Source: a virus | Strand: one strand, 5' to 3' | DNA: 41,663 nt | Virus record (IMG/VR): IMGVR_UViG_3300036393_000035 | Location: 1-41,663 of that record | Shown here: positions 30,402 to 37,191 of the stretch, piece by piece | Layout of the letters: the number at the start of each line of letters is the position of its first letter | Numbering within the stretch: position 1 is the first letter of the stretch | Notes under the pieces: model-generated | The model's database searches: none | What the model saw: the letters and a program-made list of their open reading frames with translations, nothing else | What the model was told of the DNA's origin: nothing | Position numbers and translations under genes: made by a program

Positions 30402-31301
30402 TTACACCGGCGGTGGGCTGATAGTGCCGACGGCGGCGGCCGAGCCTCCGGGCGCAGCGCCGGGTTGGCCCGCGCCGATCGTGGCGGGGCCGGTGGCGCC
30501 CGGCACGCCGACCGCGCTGTAGGCGCTCGGCAGGTCGACGCCGGCGAGGCCGTCGGCGCCGGGGATCGGCCCGACCGGATACTGCTTGAGCAGCGGCATG
30601 ATCAGCGTGGCGGGGATGCCGCGGAACAGCGGCCGCAGATCGTCTTCGGTGGCCAGGCTGAACAGCGGCCCCGGTTCGTCGAGCCCTTCGAAATTGAGGG
30701 TCACGCTCTCGGGGTCGTAGGTGGCGTAGTGCGCTTCGGTGAAGACGAAGTCTTCCTTGTCGACGTCGGCCCGCGGGATGCCGAGCAGCTCGGTGCCGAC
30801 CAGGCTGGCGATCTCGCGGAAGTACTGCCAGTTGTCGCTGGCGAACTTGCTCGTGACCGTGAGCGCGAGGTTGTTGTCGCTGTGCTGCATCATGTTGGCC
30901 AGCGCCATCATGCACAGCGAGTTGTACTCGCGCAGCCAATGGTTTCGCAGGATGCCCGAGGCGAAGTAAGGCACCGGGTGGATGTTGAAGATCGCGGTGT
31001 CGGGCGTGGCGTGGCCCGGCTCGAGGCGATCTTGGTTGGCTTGCTTCTGCCGGCCGGCGAGCACGCTCTTGATGCGGTTGCAGACCTTGCCGAGCCGCTT
31101 GACGGTGTTGATCGACGGGGGCTGCTTGCGCTGGGCGTCGACGTGGGTCATCACGAAGAGCTGCGCCGAGCCGATCTCGTCGACCAGGTTGACGATCGGC
31201 TTGTTGAGTGAGCCGACGTTCTCGCCGAAATTAGGGACGCCGAAACCGTAGCGGTTCCACGGGTCGACGTCGTAGAGCAACACGCGATCGTTGCCGAACA
31301 T
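30402..31301 (-). CDS. Hypothetical protein with Pro/Gly/Ala-rich tail
   Basis: A 299-residue protein. An N-terminal region (MFGNDRVLLYDVDPWNRYGF, then GVPNFGENVGSLNKPIVNLV) precedes a helical domain (about 60-160, with ILRNHWLREYNSLCMMALAN, then MMQHSDNNLALTVTSKFAS). A mixed domain runs to about 240, followed by a Gly/Ala/Pro-rich low-complexity end (about 250-299). No signal peptide or enzyme motif is seen. I do not recognise a family. It is next to the protease and may be a structural or scaffolding partner. Confidence 0.45.
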   Translation of the reverse strand: MFGNDRVLLYDVDPWNRYGFGVPNFGENVGSLNKPIVNLVDEIGSAQLFVMTHVDAQRKQPPSINTVKRLGKVCNRIKSVLAGRQKQANQDRLEPGHATPDTAIFNIHPVPYFASGILRNHWLREYNSLCMMALANMMQHSDNNLALTVTSKFASDNWQYFREIASLVGTELLGIPRADVDKEDFVFTEAHYATYDPESVTLNFEGLDEPGPLFSLATEDDLRPLFRGIPATLIMPLLKQYPVGPIPGADGLAGVDLPSAYSAVGVPGATGPATIGAGQPGAAPGGSAAAVGTISPPPV

Positions 31302-31326
31302 GGCAGGGGGTTCCTTGTTGAGACGA

Positions 31327-32985
31327 CTACTGACTTGGAGCCTGCTTGGCGGCGACGCGCTTGCCGTGCAGGATCTGTTGCTTGCTGGCCTCGAGCCGCT
31401 CGAGATAGGGAGCGAGCTGAGGAGTGAGCTCGGCCTCTTTGCGCATGGCCTCGCGGTAGGCTTCGCCCTCGGGATCGGTCACCGGCACGCGGGTGTAGCG
31501 GTTCTCGGTCCGCTCACTGTGCGTGTGGACCGCCGGCGGCGGCGCGGGGGAGACGCGCGGCCGCGGTCGGCGAGTACTCGCTGGGTAGTTGCCGGGCGGC
31601 GCGGGCCGCTGAACATCGTGGTTCGCAGCTCGAGCGCGTAGGCGGCGTGCTAGCAGAATGGTCAGCCAGACGACGCCGGCGGCGGGCGTCGTCACGCCAG
31701 CGGCCACCAGGATCGCGTTTAAGCTTTGCTGCCAGGGAGTGGGCAGAAGCGGCCCCATGATCTCCCGCAACGCGGCAGCGTCGAGCGTGGGCGATTTGCC
31801 GGGTGGTCCGGTGGGACCAGGGTCGCCCTTGAGACCGGGCGACCCTGGCTGGCCGGCTTCACCTGGCTTCCCGTCTTTACCGGGCTGGCCAGGCTGCGCG
31901 CGCTGAGAGGAGAGCTCTGCGAGTTTCTTTTCCAGCTCGCCCAGTCGATCGGCGAGCTGCGAATCGGCCGCCGGCGGCGGCGTAGTGGCTTCGGGTCCGG
32001 CTTCGTGCTCGGGCGCCGGGCCCGGCAGGTCGCCGATGTCGACCTTGGGCGGCGTCGGCGCGTCGTCGTACAGCGGCGCGGGGCTGGGTCCTGGCGACGA
32101 GTAGGTGCGGACCGGAGGCGGCTGCTGCCGAGGGGCGATCGCGCCGCCGCCTCGCGGCGCGGGACACGGCCTGAGCGACCAGCGATTGCCTAGCCGCTGG
32201 ATGAACGCGCGGACGCGGCGGCACTGCACCGCCACGCTGCCTTGCGGATCTCCGCCCCAGCGCACGCCGGCGAGTGTGCCGTCGGCGAAAAACACGGGGC
32301 CGCCACTGTCGCCTTGCCGCGAGCTCGAGGTGCAGTTGAACCAATCGCCCGGCAAGTCGAGCCGCGGGCTCGACCAGGCGTGGATTGCGCCGGCCGTCTC
32401 GAGATACGGGTCGCTGCCAAAGCCAGCCGCGATCACCTGGTCGCCGATCGCCGGCAGCCGCTCGGCCACCGTCACTGGCTGCGCATCGCGCGGCGCGCGG
32501 GCGAGCTCGATCGCGGCCAGGTCGTAGGTCGGATCGATGGCCACCACCTTGCCCTGCACCACGTCGTGCGCGGCAGCTCCGCGAAACTCGACGATCGCCT
32601 GGCCGCTGCCGTCGGCGACGACATGCTTGTTGGTCACGACGAGCGCCGCGCCGTCGGCCGCGAGCGCCACCAGGCTGCCCGATCCACAGCTATACGCGCC
32701 GTCGCGATCGGGGATCTTGATCCGCACCGTGTGCGGCTTGGGGCGGGCGGAGCTCGCGAGCGGAGGTTGCGGTCGACCGGGCAGCGCGAACGGCAGTTGC
32801 TCGAGCGCGCCTTCGAACACCGGACCCGGTAGGGGACAGACCCCACCGACGCACTGCCCACGCGCGTAACCGCAGAGCGCGAGCAGCGCAAAGACGATGC
32901 GCGCCGCCCACAGGAAAAGAAATGCACTCGGCACCCAGGGGCCGGCGATCAAATGTTCGAAAAAGTGGCCTGGAGCGAATTTCAC
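31327..32985 (-). CDS. Secreted trypsin-like protease with collagen-like stalk and membrane anchor
   Basis: A 552-residue protein starting with GTG at 32985. An N-terminal signal/anchor (about 18-42) leads to a trypsin-like domain with His121 (VTNKHVV), Asp155 (PTYDLAAIEL) and Ser227 (RQGDSGGPVFF), so the triad is complete. A Pro-rich segment (about 280-340) and a short coiled coil (about 345-362) follow. Eleven Gly-X-Y collagen-like triplets come next (about 366-398, GQPGKDGKPGEAGQPG onward), then a membrane span (about 424-446) and a basic cytoplasmic tail. The protease would sit outside the inner membrane on a trimerising stalk. Possible roles are envelope or S-layer degradation at lysis, superinfection control, or processing of other exported phage proteins. 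Confidence 0.8.
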   Translation of the reverse strand: MKFAPGHFFEHLIAGPWVPSAFLFLWAARIVFALLALCGYARGQCVGGVCPLPGPVFEGALEQLPFALPGRPQPPLASSARPKPHTVRIKIPDRDGAYSCGSGSLVALAADGAALVVTNKHVVADGSGQAIVEFRGAAAHDVVQGKVVAIDPTYDLAAIELARAPRDAQPVTVAERLPAIGDQVIAAGFGSDPYLETAGAIHAWSSPRLDLPGDWFNCTSSSRQGDSGGPVFFADGTLAGVRWGGDPQGSVAVQCRRVRAFIQRLGNRWSLRPCPAPRGGGAIAPRQQPPPVRTYSSPGPSPAPLYDDAPTPPKVDIGDLPGPAPEHEAGPEATTPPPAADSQLADRLGELEKKLAELSSQRAQPGQPGKDGKPGEAGQPGSPGLKGDPGPTGPPGKSPTLDAAALREIMGPLLPTPWQQSLNAILVAAGVTTPAAGVVWLTILLARRLRARAANHDVQRPAPPGNYPASTRRPRPRVSPAPPPAVHTHSERTENRYTRVPVTDPEGEAYREAMRKEAELTPQLAPYLERLEASKQQILHGKRVAAKQAPSQ

Positions 32986-33028
32986 TGCGTTTTTCTCGGG
33001 AAAAACCGGGGGTCTCTGAGCGGCCAGA

Positions 33029-33613
33029 TCACGGCACGAGCACGAACAGGGGGCGCAGCAGGGTGCTGCGAGCCAGGTCGCCTGGTTCGGTGTACCGATC
33101 GGCCAGGTTGGGAACGGGGTCGCGTCGTGCGCCGATGCGCAGCGCGCAGGCCACCGCTTGCGAGCAGTACTTCGCGCCGGCGGTCGTCTCGCGGCCGTCG
33201 CGGGTGTCGACGGGGAATCGCTTGCGCAGGCCAGGCACGCGCAGCAACCACGCGCCGAGGATGCCGCGGTAGTTGTAGGGCTGGCCCAACATGCGGCAAA
33301 AAGCGTCGGCCGCGTCGTCGGCCTCTTGGTCGCTGATCGTCGGCCGATAGATGTGGATCGCGCCCGGGTAGGCGGTCACCTCATGGCGCAACGTCACCGC
33401 TCCGGAGCCGCGGAGCTCGCGGAACTGCTGCACCATCCAGCGGCCGTCCCAACCCTTGAGCATGCCGGCGTGCGTGTAGAGGCTGCGGCCGACGCCGGCG
33501 ATCTTCGAGCTCACCGGCGAGGCTTGCTTGACGAGGTGGTAGAGCGCCACGTCGCCGTTGCGCAGCCAACGCTCCGCCTCTTGCAGCGGCAGATGTTCCA
33601 GCACAGGCGTCAT
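33029..33613 (-). CDS. Permuted NlpC/P60-like cysteine hydrolase (YiiX-type)
   Basis: A 194-residue protein. The order of motifs, RNGDVALYH (about 18-26), SLYTHAGMLKG with His48 (about 44-54) and YCSQAVACAL with Cys150 (about 149-158), followed by a P-x-DL pattern near the end, fits the permuted papain-like amidase group (YiiX/DUF830-like), in which His comes before Cys. These cleave amide bonds in peptidoglycan stems or related substrates. There is no signal peptide, so access to the wall would need a holin or another route. It starts in an ATGA overlap with the methyltransferase gene. Endolysin is a reasonable guess. Confidence 0.7.
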   Translation of the reverse strand: MTPVLEHLPLQEAERWLRNGDVALYHLVKQASPVSSKIAGVGRSLYTHAGMLKGWDGRWMVQQFRELRGSGAVTLRHEVTAYPGAIHIYRPTISDQEADDAADAFCRMLGQPYNYRGILGAWLLRVPGLRKRFPVDTRDGRETTAGAKYCSQAVACALRIGARRDPVPNLADRYTEPGDLARSTLLRPLFVLVP

Positions 33614-34374
33614 GCAGCCCTCCGTTGGGAGCGGCGACCGCGGAGCTCGCTTTCGATCCGCTCAACCGCGATGTCGAAGTGAACGCGGTCGACCTCGCAG
33701 CCGACATAGCGTCGGCCCGTGCGCAGGCAGGCGATCGCTCCGGTGCCGGAGCCCATGAATGGGTCGGCCACCAGGCCGCCGGCGGGGGCAACCTTCACGA
33801 GGTTTTCGAGCACCTCGACCGGCTTGCCGGCCAGGTGGAACTTTTCCGAGTGGCGTTGGCTCGCCCGCATCACGCCGGGCAGCGCGCCCACGTCGGGCAT
33901 TTTGGGCCGCGGGCCGTTGGTGCCCCAGATGGCATACTCGGCCTGAGCGCGGAAGCGGCCGAGGTAGGGGCGGACCTGCTCGGTCTTGTCCCACACGGCC
34001 AGTCCGCGATAGATCCAGCCGCCCGACTGCAGGGCCAGCGTCGTTGCGCTCACCTGCCGCCAATCGCTGAACACGGCCGCGACGGCGCCCGGCTTGGCGA
34101 GCTCGAGGCAACGGGCGAGCCACAGCCGACACCAATAGGCGTGGCTGAGCTGGTCGCGCGTGTCGCCCGTGAAGTCGGCCCACTGCTTGCGCTGGCCGGT
34201 CTGTTGGTACTTCGACTTGGTGGAGCGCAGGCGATCGCCGGCGAACTGGCCGCCGCTCGAATAGGGCGGGTCGGCCACGATCGCGTCGACCGTGCCGCGC
34301 TCGAGCTGAGGCAGCACGTCGAGGCAGTCGGCCAAGTAGAGCGACACGCCGTCGGCTTGATAGTCCGGCTTCAT
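33610..34374 (-). CDS. Solitary DNA (N4/N6) methyltransferase
   Basis: A 254-residue beta-class amino methyltransferase. Motif IV DPPY is at 35-38 (AIVADPPYSSGG) and the AdoMet motif I DPFMGSGTGA at about 204-213, in that order. HLAGKPVEVLENLV (about 180-193) is the usual segment before motif I. No restriction partner is encoded nearby, so it likely protects phage DNA from host restriction or acts in regulation. It overlaps both neighbours by ATGA (upstream HTH/zinc protein, downstream hydrolase). The recognition sequence cannot be read from the protein. Confidence 0.88.
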   Translation of the reverse strand: MKPDYQADGVSLYLADCLDVLPQLERGTVDAIVADPPYSSGGQFAGDRLRSTKSKYQQTGQRKQWADFTGDTRDQLSHAYWCRLWLARCLELAKPGAVAAVFSDWRQVSATTLALQSGGWIYRGLAVWDKTEQVRPYLGRFRAQAEYAIWGTNGPRPKMPDVGALPGVMRASQRHSEKFHLAGKPVEVLENLVKVAPAGGLVADPFMGSGTGAIACLRTGRRYVGCEVDRVHFDIAVERIESELRGRRSQRRAA

Positions 34375-34811
34375 TCGTCGTCGACCTCCCCGCGCAAGCG
34401 GCGTGCGCGCTCTTCCTCGCTCCAGCCGGCCTGAATGTTCAGGCAGGCGGCGCGGATCTCGTTGGGCGTGGGCTCGGTCCGCTCCCAGTCGACCGGCTGT
34501 TCGAGCTCGGTGTCGCGGCGGCCGCGGGCCGCACAGGCCACGCAGACGGGCCCAGAGAAGGCGGCAAGGGCGCCGCAGCCGCTACAGCGGCGGGCAGTGA
34601 GAGTCGCTTCGCGGGGGTTCGCGTGGGCCTTGGGAGCCCAGCGGCCGGTGGCGATGCGTTGCACGCTGTTGCGTGAGACGCCGACTTGCCGCACGACGTT
34701 GCGTTGGCTCACGCCGTCGGCAAGGAGCTGTCGCACTTCGCGCGCGGTCGCTTCAGAAATCCGGCGCCGCGTGCGCGCACGCGGCGGCTCGGAAAGATGG
34801 GGTTCCCTCAT
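34371..34811 (-). CDS. HTH plus zinc-ribbon protein
   Basis: A 146-residue protein from the ATG at 34811; longer in-frame starts exist but read into non-coding sequence. Residues about 17-60 form a helix-turn-helix of the recombinase/transposase-resolvase type (EATAREVRQLLADGVSQRNV, then VRQVGVSRNSVQRIATGRW). A zinc ribbon follows (CSGCGALAAFSGPVCVACAA, about 75-94), then an acidic helical tail. It overlaps the methyltransferase start. Probably a DNA-binding regulator of the middle/late operon; a role as an antiterminator or late activator is possible. Confidence 0.55.
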   Translation of the reverse strand: MREPHLSEPPRARTRRRISEATAREVRQLLADGVSQRNVVRQVGVSRNSVQRIATGRWAPKAHANPREATLTARRCSGCGALAAFSGPVCVACAARGRRDTELEQPVDWERTEPTPNEIRAACLNIQAGWSEEERARRLRGEVDDE

Positions 34812-35175
34812 CCAGCGTATGCGCCCGCGATCATTGCGGGCGACTCTCCGGGTGCAGCAGGAGCGTGCGAGCGATGGCACACCCAGTTAACCACGAACCG
34901 GCCCCAGGAACCGGGGCGAAGATGCTAGCGGGGCGTAGAATAAGCCCGTTGAGGAACAGGGGCGGCCGCCCTCTCTTTGCGGCGGCCGCCCCGCAGTTTA
35001 GCTAGCTTTCCTGGGCGAGTTTTTTAACCGCCGAGGCGCAGAGGACGCAGAGAGAACACGATCGCGTTCCGCTGGCGAGCGGGGGACGAAAGTCCCCCGT
35101 GCAATAGCAGGCCCCGCGCCGCCTCACGAGATGCCGGTTGCGAGGCCGGCGGGCGGCGCGGGGCAGGAGATCGGG
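34812..35175. other. Highly structured 364-bp non-coding region
   Basis: No gene is seen. It holds a 12-bp perfect inverted repeat GGGGCGGCCGCC / GGCGGCCGCCCC (34959-34970, 34981-34992), a 7-bp stem with a GAAA loop on the plus strand, GGGGGAC-GAAA-GTCCCCC (35081-35098), and a 13-bp perfect repeat GCCCCGCGCCGCC / GGCGGCGCGGGGC (35111-35123, 35152-35164) with a nested GCCGG/CCGGC stem. One interspersed repeat copy lies between the first two. It separates the early from the middle genes, so it may be a terminator/antiterminator region, a regulatory RNA or an origin-like structure. Confidence 0.65.
35022..35056 (+). repeat. Interspersed repeat, copy 5
   Basis: TTAACCGCCGAGGCGCAGAG followed by GACGCAGAGAGAA, preceded by a T6 run, within the structured intergenic region. 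Confidence 0.8.
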
Positions 35176-35442
35176 CTATTTCTTGCGTGGGCGGCGCGAT
35201 GCCACCCACTGCTCGACGGCCTCTTGCGTGTCGGCGTCGGGTCGATCCTCGCCCGAGAGCCAGCGTCGGACGGAGCGATCGCTGACCCCGAGATCCTCGG
35301 CGAGCTTGCGCGCGGAGACCATTCCGCGGCTGTAGTGATTCTCGAGCAAGGCCTGCAGCGACAGCCGGACGCGCGACCACCGTCCCGAGTCCGCGTTGCG
35401 GCGTTTGCCTTTGGGCCAGTGGCCTTTGGTGGGCTTGGTCAT
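35176..35442 (-). CDS. Small HTH DNA-binding protein
   Basis: An 88-residue protein with a basic start (MTKPTKGHWPKGKRRNADSG) and a helix-turn-helix at about 38-65 (GMVSARKLAEDLGVSDRSVR, then RWLSGED), followed by an acidic helix and a basic end. It starts in an ATGA overlap with the 184-residue gene. The HTH pattern is like that of Cro/excisionase or small regulators. As the second gene of the leftward operon behind the divergent switch, it is a candidate early regulator. It may bind DNA near the switch or the structured region just downstream. Confidence 0.6.
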   Translation of the reverse strand: MTKPTKGHWPKGKRRNADSGRWSRVRLSLQALLENHYSRGMVSARKLAEDLGVSDRSVRRWLSGEDRPDADTQEAVEQWVASRRPRKK

Positions 35443-35993
35443 GAGCGGAGCTCGATCTTGGCCAGGTCGCCGCCAGGCAGCCCCGAGCTGTTGAGGTGGA
35501 TGCGATAGTACGACTCGCCCACCTTGGCGTCGACCTCCACGCCCCACATGCCGAGCGCCGCAATCGCGGCGCGCGACTCGTCGGTCAGCTTGGCTGCATC
35601 GACCAGCTTGAAGCTCCAGCGAATCAACTCGCCGAGGCCCTTGTCGGCCAGGAAGCGATCAAGCCAACTCTTGGTGCGCTCGATCCGGATGCGTTCCTCC
35701 GTCTCCCGGCGCCAAGCGGCGTTCTCGCGCTCACGAGCACGCTCTTCGGCGGCCTGCGTTTCTTCTGCCTCGCGGTACGCGGCGGCCAGATCGCGTGGGC
35801 CAACCCAACGCTCATAGCCCTGGGTCTCCGGCGTGGGCCGATCGTAGTGCGACGTGAAGCCGATCGACGCGCCGGCGTGGTAGCGGTGCAGGTGCCAGTA
35901 GCCATCGCGCGAGCGATAGAGTTGATAGGTCTCGGGGCCCGAGTGCGTGCCGGAGTCGGTCGCGACCAGAATGGCGGGGCTGTTGTCGATCAT
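35439..35993 (-). CDS. Hypothetical early protein, first gene leftward of the switch
   Basis: A 184-residue protein with AGGAG seven bases before the ATG at 35993. The N-terminal 60 residues are beta-like and aromatic (YQLYRSRDGYWHLHRYHA), the middle (about 62-110) is an acidic coiled coil (YREAEETQAAEERARERENA), and the C-terminal 75 residues look globular. It is the first gene behind the leftward promoter at 36084-36111, so it is under direct control of the plus-strand repressor. No family recognised; possibly an anti-repressor or inhibitor. Confidence 0.5.
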   Translation of the reverse strand: MIDNSPAILVATDSGTHSGPETYQLYRSRDGYWHLHRYHAGASIGFTSHYDRPTPETQGYERWVGPRDLAAAYREAEETQAAEERARERENAAWRRETEERIRIERTKSWLDRFLADKGLGELIRWSFKLVDAAKLTDESRAAIAALGMWGVEVDAKVGESYYRIHLNSSGLPGGDLAKIELRS

Positions 35994-36083
35994 CTCAATT
36001 CTCCTATCGCGGCTTCGCGGGCCGCGTGCTCCTGCTGGTCTCCGCAGGCGAGGTGCGTGTCACTCTCACACGCCACGCGTCTT

Positions 36084-36111
36084 ACTATACCGATTCGGTA
36101 TATGTCTGCAA
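36084..36111 (-). promoter_or_regulatory. Leftward early promoter overlapping an operator
   Basis: On the minus strand, TTGCAG (36106-36111) and TATAGT (36084-36089) are separated by 16 bp, a close match to a housekeeping sigma promoter. It reads toward the 35439-35993 gene. The spacer holds the perfect palindrome TATACCGA-T-TCGGTATA (36086-36102), so repressor binding would block it. Confidence 0.65.
36086..36102. promoter_or_regulatory. Operator O1, perfect 17-bp palindrome
   Basis: TATACCGA-T-TCGGTATA: 8-bp perfect arms with one central base. A second, weaker copy lies about 72 bp further right. Size and symmetry fit binding of a dimeric HTH repressor of the XRE/lambda type. Confidence 0.65.
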
Positions 36112-36157
36112 GAGGCGTGAGCTATTTTTCTGGGCCCCCGGCCGCTGGGTTTGACGC

Positions 36158-36174
36158 TATACCAATCTGGTATT
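36158..36174. promoter_or_regulatory. Operator O2, imperfect copy before repressor gene
   Basis: TATACCAATCTGGTATT keeps the ATACC...GGTAT core of O1 with the same spacing but mismatches in two arm positions. It lies 12 bp upstream of the repressor ATG, after TTGACG at 36151-36156, which may be a -35 element (a -10 would be near 36174). It suggests autoregulation by the repressor. Confidence 0.55.
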
Positions 36175-36185
36175 AGTCTTACGGC

Positions 36186-36446
36186 ATGGGAAAAAAGTCG
36201 AGAAAAAACGAGCGGCAGCTCGAGGGGAGTCAGCTCGCGGGCGCTTCGCTGGCCGAGCGGTTGGCCGAGGCGCGGCAGCTCGGCGCCGCCGGCGGGCAGA
36301 TCGCCGCGGCCGCGGCCGCCGGCATCAGCCAGCCGGCCTGGAACCGCATCGAAAAAGGCCAGCGGCTCAAGGATGTGGCCGACACGCTGCGGGCTCTCGG
36401 TGACGCCGTCGGCATGCGCGACTACCGCGAGCTACTGCCGCCCTAA
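36186..36446 (+). CDS. Short XRE-family HTH protein, probable phage repressor
   Basis: An 86-residue protein, the only plus-strand gene of the right arm, transcribed divergently from the early operon. A basic start (MGKKSRKNERQLEG) leads to a five-helix XRE-type HTH at about 24-80 (LAERLAEARQLGAAGGQIAA, then ISQPAWNRIEKGQRLKDVAD). It has no C-terminal dimerisation or RecA-cleavage domain, so it differs from lambda CI and is more like a Cro or a short lysogeny repressor that needs another route for induction. Its 3' end overlaps a decayed minus-strand gene. Confidence 0.7.
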   Translation: MGKKSRKNERQLEGSQLAGASLAERLAEARQLGAAGGQIAAAAAAGISQPAWNRIEKGQRLKDVADTLRALGDAVGMRDYRELLPP

Positions 36447-36674
36447 GATTCCTGCGGCAACACGGGGCGCAGGATCTCGGCGTCGAAGCAGGCGGTGCAG
36501 AGGCCGGGCTCGGCCCAACTGCAGCCGCCGGGTCAGGCCTCGCTCTCGGTGCAGCCGCACGTGCGGCATTGCAGCTCGCCGGCGTGGCTCACTAGAGCAA
36601 AGGCGGCGCGGGGCACATTGCCAGGTGCGATCGCCGCACTCGAGGTGCCGCCGAAGTTTAACGAGCGCGCCTCT
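36443..36674 (-). pseudogene. Decayed or UGA-interrupted copy of the Cys-rich protein at 39533
   Basis: In one minus-strand frame the sequence reads FALVSHAGELQCRTCGCTES, then EA, a TGA stop (36533-36535), then PGGCSWAEPGLCTACFDAEI, ending with TAG at 36443-36445. The intact gene at 39533-39880 has FALVATADEAQCRICGCTES, then EACPGGCGWEQDNVCSSCC, so the TGA stands exactly where that gene has a Cys codon. The upstream part is degraded and has no good start within reach, and a stop lies near 36672-36674. The likeliest reading is a pseudogene copy. Stop readthrough or Sec insertion is a remote alternative. Confidence 0.6.
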
Positions 36675-36925
36675 CATGTCGAGTTGGGCCTCGGCGTGGG
36701 GGTCGGTTGCTCGGGCACGGGCCCGAGGATGATGTTGCCGCGGAAGATGTTGGTCGACAGGCCGGCTTCCTCGAGCCGCTTGAGGTACTGTTCGTTTCGC
36801 CACTCTTCGCTTTGCAACTGCGATCGGAGCTCGCCATTCTCGCGGGCCACTTTGACCGACCAGTAGAGGGCGCCTGCGGTCATCAGCCACACGAAGGTTA
36901 ACACGACAGGGATCACCTCGGCCAT
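36674..36925 (-). CDS. Membrane-anchored coiled-coil protein with Pro-rich tail
   Basis: An 83-residue protein from the ATG at 36925, which has AAAGGAG six bases upstream; the ATG at 36952, overlapping the previous stop, would add nine residues. Residues about 4-24 are a membrane span (IPVVLTFVWLMTAGALYWSV), about 25-55 a coiled coil (ENGELRSQLQSEEWRNEQYL), and the end is Pro/Thr-rich (PVPEQPTPTPRP). This is the layout of an inner-membrane spanin (Rz-like), but the early-operon location does not fit lysis timing. No family is certain. Confidence 0.5.
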   Translation of the reverse strand: MAEVIPVVLTFVWLMTAGALYWSVKVARENGELRSQLQSEEWRNEQYLKRLEEAGLSTNIFRGNIILGPVPEQPTPTPRPNST

Positions 36926-36948
36926 GGAAGGCTCCTTTGCACGTTGAG

Positions 36949-37191
36949 TCATGAGTCCCCTTTCTGCCGTCGCATTTCGTACCGTTCCCAGGGAGAGGGC
37001 AAGCCTTTCGCCGAGACGCTAATCAGTTGGCACAGGCGATCGATCACGGCGTCGGCTAGTTCGACCTTCCAACCGGCCGATTGGTGACGCACGATCGCCG
37101 ACTCGAGCAACACGAAGGCCTGCTCGAGATCGTCGGGCAGTTCCGGGTTGCTCTGCGTCCTCTGCGCCTCCGCGGTTAATTCCTCTGTCAT
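36949..37191 (-). CDS. Small early protein with repeat-derived N-terminus
   Basis: An 80-residue protein. The first 14 residues (MTEELTAEAQRTQS) are encoded by an interspersed repeat copy; the rest is a compact helical domain (LPDDLEQAFVLLESAIVRHQ, then WKVELADAVIDRLCQLISVS). The start overlaps the previous stop (ATGA). Both this protein and its upstream neighbour end in the same RRQKGDS, whose codons supply the Shine-Dalgarno for the next start. Function unknown. Confidence 0.5.
   Translation of the reverse strand: MTEELTAEAQRTQSNPELPDDLEQAFVLLESAIVRHQSAGWKVELADAVIDRLCQLISVSAKGLPSPWERYEMRRQKGDS
37150..37185 (-). repeat. Interspersed repeat, copy 6 (encodes a protein N-terminus)
   Basis: On the minus strand AATTAACCGCGGAGGCGCAG followed by AGGACGCAGAGC, placed directly after the start codon of the 36949-37191 gene and translated in frame. 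Confidence 0.8.

Noticed and set aside
36432-36890. Minus-strand open frame of about 150 codons across the Cys-rich pseudogene and membrane coiled-coil gene
   Set aside because: It is out of phase with both homologous Cys-rich sequence and the membrane protein; Arg-rich composition marks it as a shadow.
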